Assembly (NCBI GenBank): GCA_964619285.1
Contig: CAZUCT010000141.1
Span: forward strand, 1-18,778
From: CALKCV01 sp964619285
GTDB lineage: Bacteria > Cyanobacteriota > Cyanobacteriia > Cyanobacteriales > Microcoleaceae
Direction: 5' to 3'
Length of the DNA stretch: 18,778 nucleotides
Below are positions 1 to 7,161 of this stretch, piece after piece. The notes beneath the pieces are model-generated. The model was not told the origin of the DNA, did no database searches, and saw nothing but the letters and a program-made list of their open reading frames with translations. Every line of letters begins with the position of its first letter. Position 1 is the first letter of the stretch. The position numbers were made by a program, and so were the translations under genes.

Positions 1-96
1 GGTTTCTTAATTAGATAGTGGGGCCAGAAACCCGGTTGGCAAAAAACCGGGTTTCGCAAAGCCCAGAAACCCGGTTGGCAAAAAACCGGGTTTCAC
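1..96. repeat. Two tandem palindromic repeats of the AAACCCGGTT family
   Basis: Two copies of an 11-bp inverted repeat (GAAACCCGGTT / AACCGGGTTTC) with loop GGCAAAA lie at 27-55 and 66-94, with a 39-bp period. Positions 1-7 look like the end of another copy. The rest of 1-202 holds no gene. The same stem, with a different loop, recurs at 3505-3658, 4610-4642, 6719-6751 and 17332-17395, and this loop version returns at the end of the window. Such hairpins are common interspersed repeats in filamentous cyanobacteria. Confidence 0.85.
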
Positions 97-120
97 AGGC
101 CGGCTCTCTTGGGTTTGTTT

Positions 121-156
121 GAGTATGAGTTTGAGTATGAGTGCGAGTATGAGATG
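121..156. repeat. 12-bp microsatellite (GAGTATGAGTNN), three units
   Basis: Three successive 12-bp units begin with GAGTATGAG at 121, 133 and 145. A related sequence on the other strand, with the CTCATA motif, occurs near 15238-15257. It lies just upstream of the first gene and could affect its expression, but nothing in the sequence shows this. Confidence 0.7.
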
Positions 157-202
157 ATAAAATAGCAAATATCAAATTAACTCTCTTAAGGATCGAACAG
201 TT

Positions 203-460
203 ATGCCTCCTCGTTGGCCTCGCGAACCAGATCGAAATGACCCCGCTTTCCGACGTTTGGACGATCGCATGAATTTTGCCGTCCATGTGGCCATTTTTGC
301 GGCTGGCAATTCTGGTTTGTGGTTTGTCCATAACCTGCAAAAGGCCACATGGTCTTGGACGCTTTGGGTAACTGGCGTCTGGTTATTGCTGTTGGTGGGA
401 CATGGGGTTTATATTTTTGCGATCGCCGATTATTCCCCAGAGACAAAGGATGCAGGATGA
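203..460 (+). CDS. 2TM domain-containing small membrane protein
   Basis: An 85-residue protein with an Arg/Pro/Asp-rich N-terminus (about residues 1-22) followed by two hydrophobic segments, roughly residues 24-42 and 50-74. The order of a charged, DPAFRRLDDR-like stretch and then two helices rich in Trp, His and Gly fits the cyanobacterial 2TM-domain family (PF13239 type). Members are small integral membrane proteins, and no reaction is established for them. The ATG at 203 follows an AAGGA-like ribosome-binding site near 187-191. The gene stands alone: the next gene starts 153 bp downstream, beyond a dispersed repeat. The family call is from recognition of the pattern, not a search. Confidence 0.75.
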   Translation: MPPRWPREPDRNDPAFRRLDDRMNFAVHVAIFAAGNSGLWFVHNLQKATWSWTLWVTGVWLLLLVGHGVYIFAIADYSPETKDAG

Positions 461-515
461 CGGATGAGACTGTAGCATTACCCGTTAGGGACTTGCAATT
501 TAATAAAATACCGAT

Positions 516-548
516 GTGTTGGGTTCCGTTTCACTCCACCCAACCTAC
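516..548. repeat. Dispersed GTGTTGGGTT...CACCCAACCTAC repeat
   Basis: An imperfect inverted repeat in the 153-bp spacer between the first two genes. It has the same GTTGGGT / ACCCAAC arms as the array at 18290-18499. It is an interspersed cyanobacterial repeat and may act as a weak terminator after the 2TM gene. Confidence 0.65.
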
Positions 549-613
549 GATTGGCACTTTATTTTTGACAAGTCTCTTACCTATTACCTATTAGCAAATT
601 TTGGTTTTTTCTT

Positions 614-922
614 ATGACAAGTAGCAGCAACACCCGAGCAATTGAAGCTTTAGCGGCTGAAATTGGCGAAAATATCTATATGGATATCGCTAACTGGCAT
701 CTCTATTTAGGGGATGCTAAATTCCATACGGTTTTGGCGGAGCAAATTTATCCGATGTTGGAAGATGGAGTGCCACCAGAAAACCGAGTGGCGGAAATAT
801 TACAAAGTGTTTCTGTGAAGTTGGGCGACGGCAGGCGCGAAGTTCCTCTGATAGATTTGTTGCCTAGTCAATGCCAGAGTCAGTTGATGGAAACTTTAGA
901 AGAGTTTCAACGGAATATGTAA
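614..922 (+). CDS. DUF3181 family protein
   Basis: A 102-residue soluble protein with no signal peptide or membrane segment. The N-terminal pattern IEALAAEIGENIYMDIANWH followed by LYLGDAKFHTVLAE is what I recognise as the cyanobacterial DUF3181 family. Those proteins are about 90-110 residues and conserved across the phylum, but of unknown function. The length is full for the family. The gene is single, with a hairpin terminator at 949-987. The start ATG at 614 has only a weak upstream ribosome-binding site, which is common in cyanobacteria. The family is fairly sure; the function is unknown. Confidence 0.8.
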   Translation: MTSSSNTRAIEALAAEIGENIYMDIANWHLYLGDAKFHTVLAEQIYPMLEDGVPPENRVAEILQSVSVKLGDGRREVPLIDLLPSQCQSQLMETLEEFQRNM

Positions 923-948
923 GGGCATAAAAAAGCTTAATTTTTGAG

Positions 949-987
949 ATCGGGATGTTTCTGCGAGGGCGGGAACATCCCGATTTT
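949..987 (+). terminator. Rho-independent-like terminator after DUF3181 gene
   Basis: A perfect 11-bp stem, ATCGGGATGTT (949-959) with AACATCCCGAT (974-984), has a 14-nt loop and is followed by a short T run (984-987). It sits 27 bp after the stop codon at 922. The short T tract makes it a moderate terminator. Confidence 0.7.
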
Positions 988-1120
988 GCATGACACCAAA
1001 AACAAAGCAGACTGCATAAAAGGAAAAAACGCCCCCAATAAAGTTAATAGAAAGGTTCGAGAAGCTGTTGGCCAACTCGCTTCTCCTTGGTAAATAAATT
1101 GCTTAGAGGAGAAACGAATA

Positions 1121-1306
1121 ATGAAGGGTAAAAATTGGGTTGTATCTCTGGTTGCAGTGGCTATTGTTTTGCCGTTTGCTGAGGTTTTATTAGTTGAGAT
1201 TCAACTTCCTAGTGCCTGCAATTTTGGGGTTGAAATTGAAACTATTGTTAGCAATGAGGAAAAACCTTGTTCGAGCGAAGGAGGTGCGATTAAATGTCCG
1301 AGTTAA
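1121..1306 (+). CDS. Small hypothetical protein with N-terminal hydrophobic segment
   Basis: A 61-residue protein that I do not recognise. Residues 2-5 are basic (KGKN) and residues 6-26 are hydrophobic, so the N-terminus is either a signal peptide or a single membrane anchor. The C-terminal part has three cysteines (in SACN, KPCSS and IKCPS) in an otherwise polar, acidic stretch, which would suit an exported Cys-containing peptide. A good ribosome-binding site, GAGGAG at 1106-1111, lies 9 nt before the ATG, which supports translation. The stop codon is only 21 bp from the 3' end of the convergent CHAT gene. No function is claimed. Confidence 0.55.
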   Translation: MKGKNWVVSLVAVAIVLPFAEVLLVEIQLPSACNFGVEIETIVSNEEKPCSSEGGAIKCPS

Positions 1307-1327
1307 TTATTAAAAAAATGATGCCGG

Positions 1328-3154
1328 TTATTTTTTAGACAATAACAATTGCAAGCGCTCCCGTGCCATACCGATCCAAATATCCTCGTCGGCGTTTTCT
1401 GGTTTGGCATTTTCCAAACAGGTTTTCCATTCTTTAATTGCTTTTTTGTTGTCTCCAATATCTTCGTAAACTTGTGCCAAAAGACAGCGGGCGGAGGCGC
1501 GATCGCTATCTAATTTAATAGCCTCCTCAAGGTGATATAAAGCTTCTTGATAACGACCTTGTTCGAGTCGCGCCCAACCGATGTTTTTTTGTAAGGAATA
1601 GATGATGCGATCGTCTTCTGCTCGCTCCAAACCTTCAAAGAGTAAATTAACAGCAAAAGCATAGTTTCCATCCTTAATATAAAGACGGCCTAACTGACTG
1701 TAAGCAGCATCTAGATCTAATTCTGCTGATTTGAAATACTGTTCTTCAGCGCATTGAAAATCTTGTAATTTTTCGCAAATCCAACCCAAATTGTAGGGAG
1801 CGGCGGGATTATTTGGGTTCAGTATAGTTACTAGATTCCAAGCCGATCTTGCTTGGGAAAAATCGTTTTTTTGATAACTTTTAAATCCGTAATTGTTAGC
1901 AATAACAGCAAGTTTGGGGCTGCCAATTTGCCAGCAAAAAAATCCTAATCCCAAGAATAGTAAAGCCGCCAAACGCGATTTTTCCTGAAAGTTTATTAAG
2001 GGTTTCGATTCTTTTACTAGCTCTAGTTGGGCAGAATAATTAACCGCAAGTGTTGGTTTATTGTTGTTTAATAAATCTTCCCAAGTGGGAGGCAAAACGG
2101 CGGGGTTTTGACAAATAACTGGCAACCAACTAGCGCAGGGATATTGCGTTTCTAAACCTTGCAATCTTTCCCGAGCTTCGCGCACTGCTAAATAGAAGGA
2201 TTTACCGCTAGAAAAACTGGTGAGAAAATGCTTTAAAAACTCTTGAGCTACTAAGTCTGGAACTAATTCTCGCATGACGATAGTTTGAGGAATTTGGAGG
2301 TCGTCTAGTTGTTGGGTTAAACCCAAACCATCGCAGGAGTTAAAAATAGCTAATTGAAGGCCGTTATCTACTGCTTTGCGCAGAGCGTACCACAGTTCGT
2401 CAACGGTTAAACTATCGGTTTGATTGAGATAAATTTTGCCGACTTCTTCTTCTGTCTCGCTATGTCCTGCAAAGAAGATCAGATCCCAAGGTTGGTTCCA
2501 GAGGCGATCGCTTATTTCCGAGGCTTTCGGTTCTACTAGAAATACTGTCTCGGCATTGGGTAAACTTTCTAATAATTTTCTATCTTTCTCGATATCGATA
2601 TTTTCTGCGTGTCCCAGGATGGCTAATATTTTCACTTTATCGGAAGTATGAGACCGACAAGAGAATGAGGAATGATGATAATTCAGAGGACCGAGCGCAA
2701 CTTCTGTGAGGGGATAGCGACGAACGAAATCCCATAAATGCCAAGGTAGTTTGTGTATTTTGTTATCTTGAGTGCTAATTAACAATCTGATAGGTTCGTC
2801 TCGGTTTAGTTCTTCTCGCAGCCGGGTATCGATGTCGCGAAATTGTTCGGATCGCAGCCAGCGGTTGAAGCGATCTTTTAGTTTGTCTGCCGATTGCCGG
2901 CATTCATCGATGGAAGTAAGAAGGCGGCGACGGTTATTATAATGGATGCGTTTGGGTTTCAGACGAGTTGGGGCAGTTACAGTACGATAATTAGTCTCCC
3001 AATGTAGTTGTAAATCTGCTATTAATTCTGGATTGGGGGGGAGGTTGCCTCTTACTTCTATTTGAGGTCGTTCTCCGTCGCTTCCTAGAGACAAGGTGAC
3101 TCGAAAACCTTCTTCCATATCCCCATCTAGTTTGAGGGCAACTAACTTACTCAT
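1328..3154 (-). CDS. CHAT domain-containing TPR protein (caspase-like)
   Basis: A 608-residue multidomain protein. Residues 1-60 are a beta-rich N-terminus with a LPPNPEL motif seen in many cyanobacterial CHAT proteins. Residues about 170-355 form a CHAT (caspase HetF-associated with TPRs) peptidase domain with the expected dyad: His231 in FFAGHS and Cys274 in FNSCDGLGL. A single hydrophobic segment at about 395-411 predicts a membrane anchor. Residues about 420-600 hold tandem TPR-like helices for protein-protein contact. CHAT proteases in other systems (such as TPR-CHAT with gRAMP) are triggered effectors; this gene's trigger and substrate are unknown. AAGGAGG lies just upstream of the ATG at 3154. 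It is transcribed away from the dual-OB gene across a 585-bp intergenic region. Confidence 0.9.
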   Translation of the reverse strand: MSKLVALKLDGDMEEGFRVTLSLGSDGERPQIEVRGNLPPNPELIADLQLHWETNYRTVTAPTRLKPKRIHYNNRRRLLTSIDECRQSADKLKDRFNRWLRSEQFRDIDTRLREELNRDEPIRLLISTQDNKIHKLPWHLWDFVRRYPLTEVALGPLNYHHSSFSCRSHTSDKVKILAILGHAENIDIEKDRKLLESLPNAETVFLVEPKASEISDRLWNQPWDLIFFAGHSETEEEVGKIYLNQTDSLTVDELWYALRKAVDNGLQLAIFNSCDGLGLTQQLDDLQIPQTIVMRELVPDLVAQEFLKHFLTSFSSGKSFYLAVREARERLQGLETQYPCASWLPVICQNPAVLPPTWEDLLNNNKPTLAVNYSAQLELVKESKPLINFQEKSRLAALLFLGLGFFCWQIGSPKLAVIANNYGFKSYQKNDFSQARSAWNLVTILNPNNPAAPYNLGWICEKLQDFQCAEEQYFKSAELDLDAAYSQLGRLYIKDGNYAFAVNLLFEGLERAEDDRIIYSLQKNIGWARLEQGRYQEALYHLEEAIKLDSDRASARCLLAQVYEDIGDNKKAIKEWKTCLENAKPENADEDIWIGMARERLQLLLSKK

Positions 3155-3504
3155 AATTCCTCCTTGGTTTCTGTATTATTGGTTACATTTTCACTGCTAA
3201 TTTGGTTTTAGGGGGCGATCGCCCTCATCTTAACTATTAAAAGAAAAACTGTTTTTAAGCATAACATATTTGATGCTTTAAAACTGCTTTCTTCACATTT
3301 TTTTTCAAAAATGGACCTGGAGCATCTCGAAGAGCTGTTGTTTGTAAATTTTTGTTACAAAAATCGATTTTTGGCGTAAAAAATTGGGGTCTCTCCCTAA
3401 TAGATCTGTGGGGGAGTCTGTCTGAAAATTCGAGGCAAGTTTGCTCGGGCCAAAGAGAAATTTTTGAGCCAGCTATGGCCAGTTAGCAATTAGAGAATCG
3501 GTCA
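3155..3504. other. Intergenic region without a recognisable gene
   Basis: An AT-rich stretch between two divergent genes. It contains one HIP1-like site near 3216 and probably the promoters of the CHAT gene, but I see no clear -35/-10 pair, RNA gene or coding remnant. The remaining part up to 3739 is occupied by the fold-back repeat. Confidence 0.5.
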
Positions 3505-3658
3505 AGAAACCCGGTTTTTTAGACAATACCTTCGCCAAAATCAAAAAATACCTGCAAGAAAATGGCTAACTCGCCCGCGTGAAACCGGGTTTTTTGAAAA
3601 AACCCGGTTTCTTAAATCTCGATGCTGGCGAAGGTATTGTTAGAAAAACCGGGTTTCT
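3505..3658. repeat. Nested fold-back element (33-bp outer, 15-bp inner inverted repeats)
   Basis: The outer arms at 3505-3537 and 3626-3658 match as an inverted repeat at 30 of 33 positions, with the three mismatches in one central block. Each arm joins the dispersed AGAAACCCGGTTTTT motif to ACAATACCTTCGCCA. Inside is a perfect 15-bp palindrome, 3581-3595 with 3597-3611, again of the AAACCGGGTTTTTT type. The whole 154 bp could fold into a long nested hairpin. No open frame is carried. Confidence 0.85.
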
Positions 3659-3739
3659 AAGATACCAGTTGTTAAATTGTTGTTTCTATTCAAAGTTGAG
3701 GTAAAATTATATTTCAACCAAATTAGAGAAGTCAGAGCT

Positions 3740-4492
3740 ATGACGAGAATAATTTGCCTTGCTAATTCTTGGAAGCGAGGGGAGAGGTGCATCGCGGGAA
3801 TAGAGCCCGGTAAAGGTCGCTGGGTGCGTCCGATTTCCCATTTACCCGACGGTCAAATTCCCAAACAAATGCGACTTATTAATAGGATGGAACCGGCATT
3901 ATTAGACATTTTAGAAATTCCTCTGGCAGACACCGGGCCTGATTTTGGTTTTGAGAGCGAAAATTTATCGGTGTTGCCAGGCAAGTGGCAAAGAAAAGGG
4001 AGAGTTAAGCCGGCGGAGTTGCTCGAATATTGCAGTCGAGAAGAGTACATTCTCCACAACGACAAGCGTTACGTTACGGTTGATTTTATGCAGTCGTTAC
4101 CAGTAGAAAAACGCCGGACTTTGGAGTTAATAAAAGCGGTAAATTTTTCTGTGAGACCTATTAAAGAAAGAGCTGAGGGCGGGAATAATAAATGGGAAGG
4201 AAGTTTGGTGACGGAAAAGGGGCAAATTTTAAGGACGACGATTACGGATCCGGTGTTTGTGAGAAAATTGGAGTTGAGATATAGGCCGAAAAATAGTTGT
4301 TTGGTAACGGTTAGTTTGAGTATGCCGTGGCGACCTGACGACTGGGAGGAGGATGGCCTACCTTGTTGGAAGTTAATCGCGGGAGTGGTGGAGCTGCCAG
4401 AGGGAGAATTGGGGGTTAAAAAATCTGCGGGGATAAAAGCAATTTTGGAGATGGAAGAAGAAGATGATGATGATGATGATATTCCGTTTTAA
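3740..4492 (+). CDS. Dual OB-fold-like protein with SSB-type acidic C-terminal tip
   Basis: A 250-residue protein. The N-terminal pattern TRIICLANSWKRGERCIAG, then a RWVRPIS stretch and a C-terminal beta-rich segment, resembles the family known as dual OB-containing domain (DuOB) proteins. That assignment is from memory and moderate. The last 13 residues are acidic (EEE, six Asp) and end in Ile-Pro-Phe, like the conserved tip of bacterial single-stranded-DNA-binding protein, which docks repair and replication enzymes. The Asp run is encoded by six GAT codons (4463-4480). I chose the ATG at 3740 because family similarity begins there; an upstream in-frame start at 3677 would add 21 unrelated residues inside the repeat-rich leader. 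It lies 225 bp upstream of, and co-directional with, the RloA-RloB pair. Confidence 0.75.
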   Translation: MTRIICLANSWKRGERCIAGIEPGKGRWVRPISHLPDGQIPKQMRLINRMEPALLDILEIPLADTGPDFGFESENLSVLPGKWQRKGRVKPAELLEYCSREEYILHNDKRYVTVDFMQSLPVEKRRTLELIKAVNFSVRPIKERAEGGNNKWEGSLVTEKGQILRTTITDPVFVRKLELRYRPKNSCLVTVSLSMPWRPDDWEEDGLPCWKLIAGVVELPEGELGVKKSAGIKAILEMEEEDDDDDDIPF

Positions 4493-4717
4493 TTGAATAA
4501 AAATTGGTAGTGCGCGCCGCGTGCCTTACTGGAAAATCCGGGGAAACTATCTGTTAACTTGACTTTCGAGCCAAGATGTTTTATGCTGTTAATAGTAGTT
4601 AGTCGCTCAAGAAACCCGGTTTTTTGAAAAAACCGGGTTTCTGAGATACTAAAAAACTAGCTAGTAGGGTGCGCACCTCGCACTTTACTGGGAATTAAAC
4701 CAAACTAAATTATTATT
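4493..4717. other. Intergenic region between dual-OB and RloA-like genes
   Basis: It contains two related stretches rich in GTGCGC, near 4508-4530 and 4668-4690, and the hairpin listed separately. There is no gene, and no clear ribosome-binding site for the ATG at 4718. Confidence 0.5.
4610..4642. repeat. Perfect 16-bp palindrome of the AAACCCGG family
   Basis: AGAAACCCGGTTTTTT (4610-4625) and its exact reverse complement (4627-4642) flank one central G. It is located between the dual-OB and RloA-like genes and could terminate or attenuate transcription between them, since a T run sits within the stem. Confidence 0.85.
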
Positions 4718-5989
4718 ATGCTAGTAGAATTTAGCGTCGAAAATTATCTTTCCTTTCTCAAAAAACAAACTCTGAGCCTCGTGGCATCGGAAGATGAAGC
4801 CATGCTGGATAGTACGTTTGTGATGCCAGGTTATTCAGATTTGCGCTTAGTTAAAAGCGCGGTTATTTACGGTGCAAATGCTTCGGGAAAAAGCAATTTA
4901 TTGCGAGCAATATCTACTCTAAAAGAGATTGTCATAACATCGGCATCAAGAATGCAGCAAGGGGATAAATTTGACTTACAACCGTTTCGATTAAATTCTC
5001 AATCCCAAAAACAACCTACTTGTTTTGAAGTTATCTTTTTTCAAAACCAAATTCGCTATGAATATGGAGTTGTATTAGACCGAAATCGGGTAGATGAAGA
5101 ATGGTTAATTGCTTTTCCCGAAGAAGATGAGCAAAACTGGTTCGATCGCAAATACAATCCAGATAACCCCGAAGCCTATCATGGTTATGAGTGGTATTTT
5201 GACGAGAAATTGCAGGGAGAAAATGAAATTATCAAAAAGTTTGTCCGTCCTAATTCTTTATTTTTATCTCATGCCGCCCAAAATAATCATCCCCAGCTAA
5301 CAGAAGTATTTCTCTGGTTTAAAGACAAATTAAACGACATTGACTTCGATGATGAATATACTGTAGCTAGAAGCTATGAGGATGTTGATTTTCGCGATCG
5401 CGTTGTTAACTTGCTCAAAACAGCAGATATTGGCATCTCGGGTATCAAAATCGATAAACAATTACATTCTCTTGTGTCTGGAGTTCAACAAAAAGTAGGA
5501 AATTTACCAAAAAATAACAACATTAATGGGGATAAAAACCAGGTTTTAAATCCTGTATTTATACGCAAGATGAATGACGCTGACAAGGAAATATATTTTT
5601 CGATTGAGGAGGAGTCTCAGGGAACAAAACGTCTTTTTGAATTGGCTGGTATTTTGATAAATGTATTGGAAGAAGGAAAACTATTAACGATGGATGAATT
5701 AGAGAGAAGTTTCCATCCAGTTTTGCTGAAAAATTTGGTGCGAGTTTTTCACGACCCAGACATTAATCGTAATAACGCTCAATTAATTTTTGCTACCCAT
5801 GACTCATCACTTATAGATGACGAAATTTTACGTCGAGATCAAGTATGGTTTCTGGAGAAAAATGAAGCTAGTATGAGCCAGTTATATTCTTTATTGGAAT
5901 TTAAACCCTGTGAAGATGAAAACTTGCAAACTGGTTACTTGTTAGGTCAATATGCTGCTGTTCCTTTTATTGTAGGACTGAAGATTTAA
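4718..5989 (+). CDS. RloA/AbiLi-like AAA (ABC-type) ATPase
   Basis: A 423-residue ATPase of the AAA_15/AAA_21 group. Visible motifs are the LVEFSVENYLSF start (residues 2-13), Walker A GANASGKSN (52-60), an ABC-signature-like segment EESQGTKRL (298-306), Walker B LLTMDELE (322-329) with Asp326/Glu327, and the H-loop FATHD (358-362) with His361. This set is that of SMC/OLD-like ATPases that sense or gate an effector in phage defence. It ends 2 nt before an RloB-like gene, the classic RloA-RloB (AbiLi-AbiLii) pairing known from lactococcal abortive infection. It is full length with all ATPase motifs intact, so probably active. The trigger is unknown. PARIS (AriA/AriB) is a related architecture, but the partner here is RloB-like. 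Confidence 0.9.
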   Translation: MLVEFSVENYLSFLKKQTLSLVASEDEAMLDSTFVMPGYSDLRLVKSAVIYGANASGKSNLLRAISTLKEIVITSASRMQQGDKFDLQPFRLNSQSQKQPTCFEVIFFQNQIRYEYGVVLDRNRVDEEWLIAFPEEDEQNWFDRKYNPDNPEAYHGYEWYFDEKLQGENEIIKKFVRPNSLFLSHAAQNNHPQLTEVFLWFKDKLNDIDFDDEYTVARSYEDVDFRDRVVNLLKTADIGISGIKIDKQLHSLVSGVQQKVGNLPKNNNINGDKNQVLNPVFIRKMNDADKEIYFSIEEESQGTKRLFELAGILINVLEEGKLLTMDELERSFHPVLLKNLVRVFHDPDINRNNAQLIFATHDSSLIDDEILRRDQVWFLEKNEASMSQLYSLLEFKPCEDENLQTGYLLGQYAAVPFIVGLKI

Positions 5990-5991
5990 TA

Positions 5992-6660
5992 ATGGCAAAA
6001 AGAAAAGGAAAATCTAGAAATAATCTCGGTCGTTATCCAGGTAAAAATCTACGGATAGACCGGATTTTAATAGTAGTTGAAGGTCAAAAAACCGAGTACA
6101 AATATTTTGAATCGATGAAAAAAGAGCTTAAACTAGCTGCGGCTGAAATTCAAGTAGTTTCTGCTTCTGGAGGCGATCCTTTAAAAGTTGTGGAAAAAGC
6201 TAACGAGCGGTACAAAAAGCAGTACAAAAAACAAAGTTTTGGAAAAGTTTTTTGCGTTTTCGATTATGATAATAAACCTGATAAGTATGAAGCTGCTCTA
6301 AAAGCAGCAAGAGATTATGAGTTTGAACCGCCGATTACGTCTAGCCCCTGTTTTGAGTTTTGGTATTTGCTGCATTACCGTTATAGCGATCGCCCTTTTC
6401 AAGATTGCGATGAAGCAACAAAGGAAGTGGAGAAAGAACTCCAGAAGCAAGGCATCGTCAAATCTGGCGAAAATTATCAAAAAAAGCTCGATTTATACGA
6501 CTCGCTAAGACCGCAACTTGAGGGAGCGATCGCTAATGCAGAAAAGTTAATAAAGCGACAGGAAGAAGAAAAAGATCGCTTTCCCAACCCACAAACAAAA
6601 GTGCATATTTTAGTTAAATATCTGCAAGAGCAAAAAAAGTCAATTCCCCCAAATTCTTAA
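5992..6660 (+). CDS. rloB: RloB/AbiLii-like TOPRIM-type effector
   Basis: A 222-residue basic protein of the RloB family. TOPRIM-like metal-binding features are visible: Glu30 in ILIVVEGQKTEYKYF, Asp91 and Asp93 in VFDYDN, and the family hallmark SSPCFEFWYLLHY (117-129). The C-terminal third is charged and helical. In AbiL-type systems the ATPase controls this partner, which is thought to act as a nuclease that halts the infected cell; the substrate here is not known. Only 2 nt separate it from the ATPase stop codon, so the two are translationally coupled. A palindromic repeat at 6719-6751 follows. Confidence 0.88.
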   Translation: MAKRKGKSRNNLGRYPGKNLRIDRILIVVEGQKTEYKYFESMKKELKLAAAEIQVVSASGGDPLKVVEKANERYKKQYKKQSFGKVFCVFDYDNKPDKYEAALKAARDYEFEPPITSSPCFEFWYLLHYRYSDRPFQDCDEATKEVEKELQKQGIVKSGENYQKKLDLYDSLRPQLEGAIANAEKLIKRQEEEKDRFPNPQTKVHILVKYLQEQKKSIPPNS

Positions 6661-6718
6661 CCGAATGGGTAATAAGCAATAAGTACGATCGCTTTATTAT
6701 CTATTACCCTGTATTTGC

Positions 6719-6751
6719 AGAAACCCGGTTTTTCCAAAAAACCGGGTTTCT
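6719..6751. terminator. Palindrome serving as shared terminator between convergent genes
   Basis: A 15-bp stem of the AAACCCGG family (6719-6733 with 6737-6751) with a 3-nt loop. It lies between the RloB gene and the convergent DUF433 gene. Both strands carry T runs at the base of the loop, so bidirectional termination is plausible; that role is inferred from position. Confidence 0.65.
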
Positions 6752-6771
6752 TGACCTCCTTTCTACAAAAA

Positions 6772-7158
6772 CTAGCCTAATTCAGCGAGCTGCTTGTGTT
6801 GCGCTTCCCCCTGGCGGCGAAGTGCTTTGTGTACTTCCGGATCGCGTCCGTATTTTGCGACCCTCTCTCGCAACCGGATAATAACTGGATCTGGATTCAT
6901 CTCTTGAGCTTTTCGCTGTTGGTGGCCCCACTCCAACCAGTCGGCAACGTATTTACCGACGGTTTCCCGATCGCTCAAATAATACAAAATCGTTGCATAC
7001 ACTTGTTCTAAAGTTACAGTTCTAAACTGTTGCTCGATTTCTTCTGGGGATAGTTTTCGGTGGATGTATTCATACAAAACGTTCTCGATGCCGACCCGAG
7101 TGCCTTTTATCCGAATATCGTTCGGAGCAAAAAAGTCGAAATAATCTTCTAATTTCAC
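6772..7158 (-). CDS. DUF433 domain protein (orphan antitoxin-like)
   Basis: A 128-residue protein with a DUF433 core: RIKGTRVGIENVLYEY (17-32), then LSPEEIEQQFRTVTLEQVY and an AxxYY-type helix (36-60). DUF433 proteins usually act as DNA-binding antitoxins for PIN-like DUF5615 toxins, as in the pair at 17579-18224. Here no toxin follows; the convergent RloB gene is next. A longer C-terminal tail (about residues 75-128) is charged and helical. The start is GTG at 7158, with GGAGG 8 nt upstream, inside the end of the preceding gene. The gap to that gene is 3 nt, so the two are coupled. The family is sure; the role in this cassette is uncertain. Confidence 0.82.
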   Translation of the reverse strand: MKLEDYFDFFAPNDIRIKGTRVGIENVLYEYIHRKLSPEEIEQQFRTVTLEQVYATILYYLSDRETVGKYVADWLEWGHQQRKAQEMNPDPVIIRLRERVAKYGRDPEVHKALRRQGEAQHKQLAELG

Positions 7159-7161
7159 GGT

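Noticed and set aside
27..94. CRISPR array
   Set aside because: The repeats are palindromes in tandem with no spacer variety, and there are only two regular units. No cas gene is in the window.
1307..1327. Terminator between the small gene and the CHAT gene
   Set aside because: There is only an A/T-only 7-bp stem with no GC core, too weak to call.
3677..3739. Upstream in-frame start for the dual-OB gene
   Set aside because: The added 21 residues come from repeat-flanking DNA and do not look like part of the family. The ATG at 3740 is the natural domain start.
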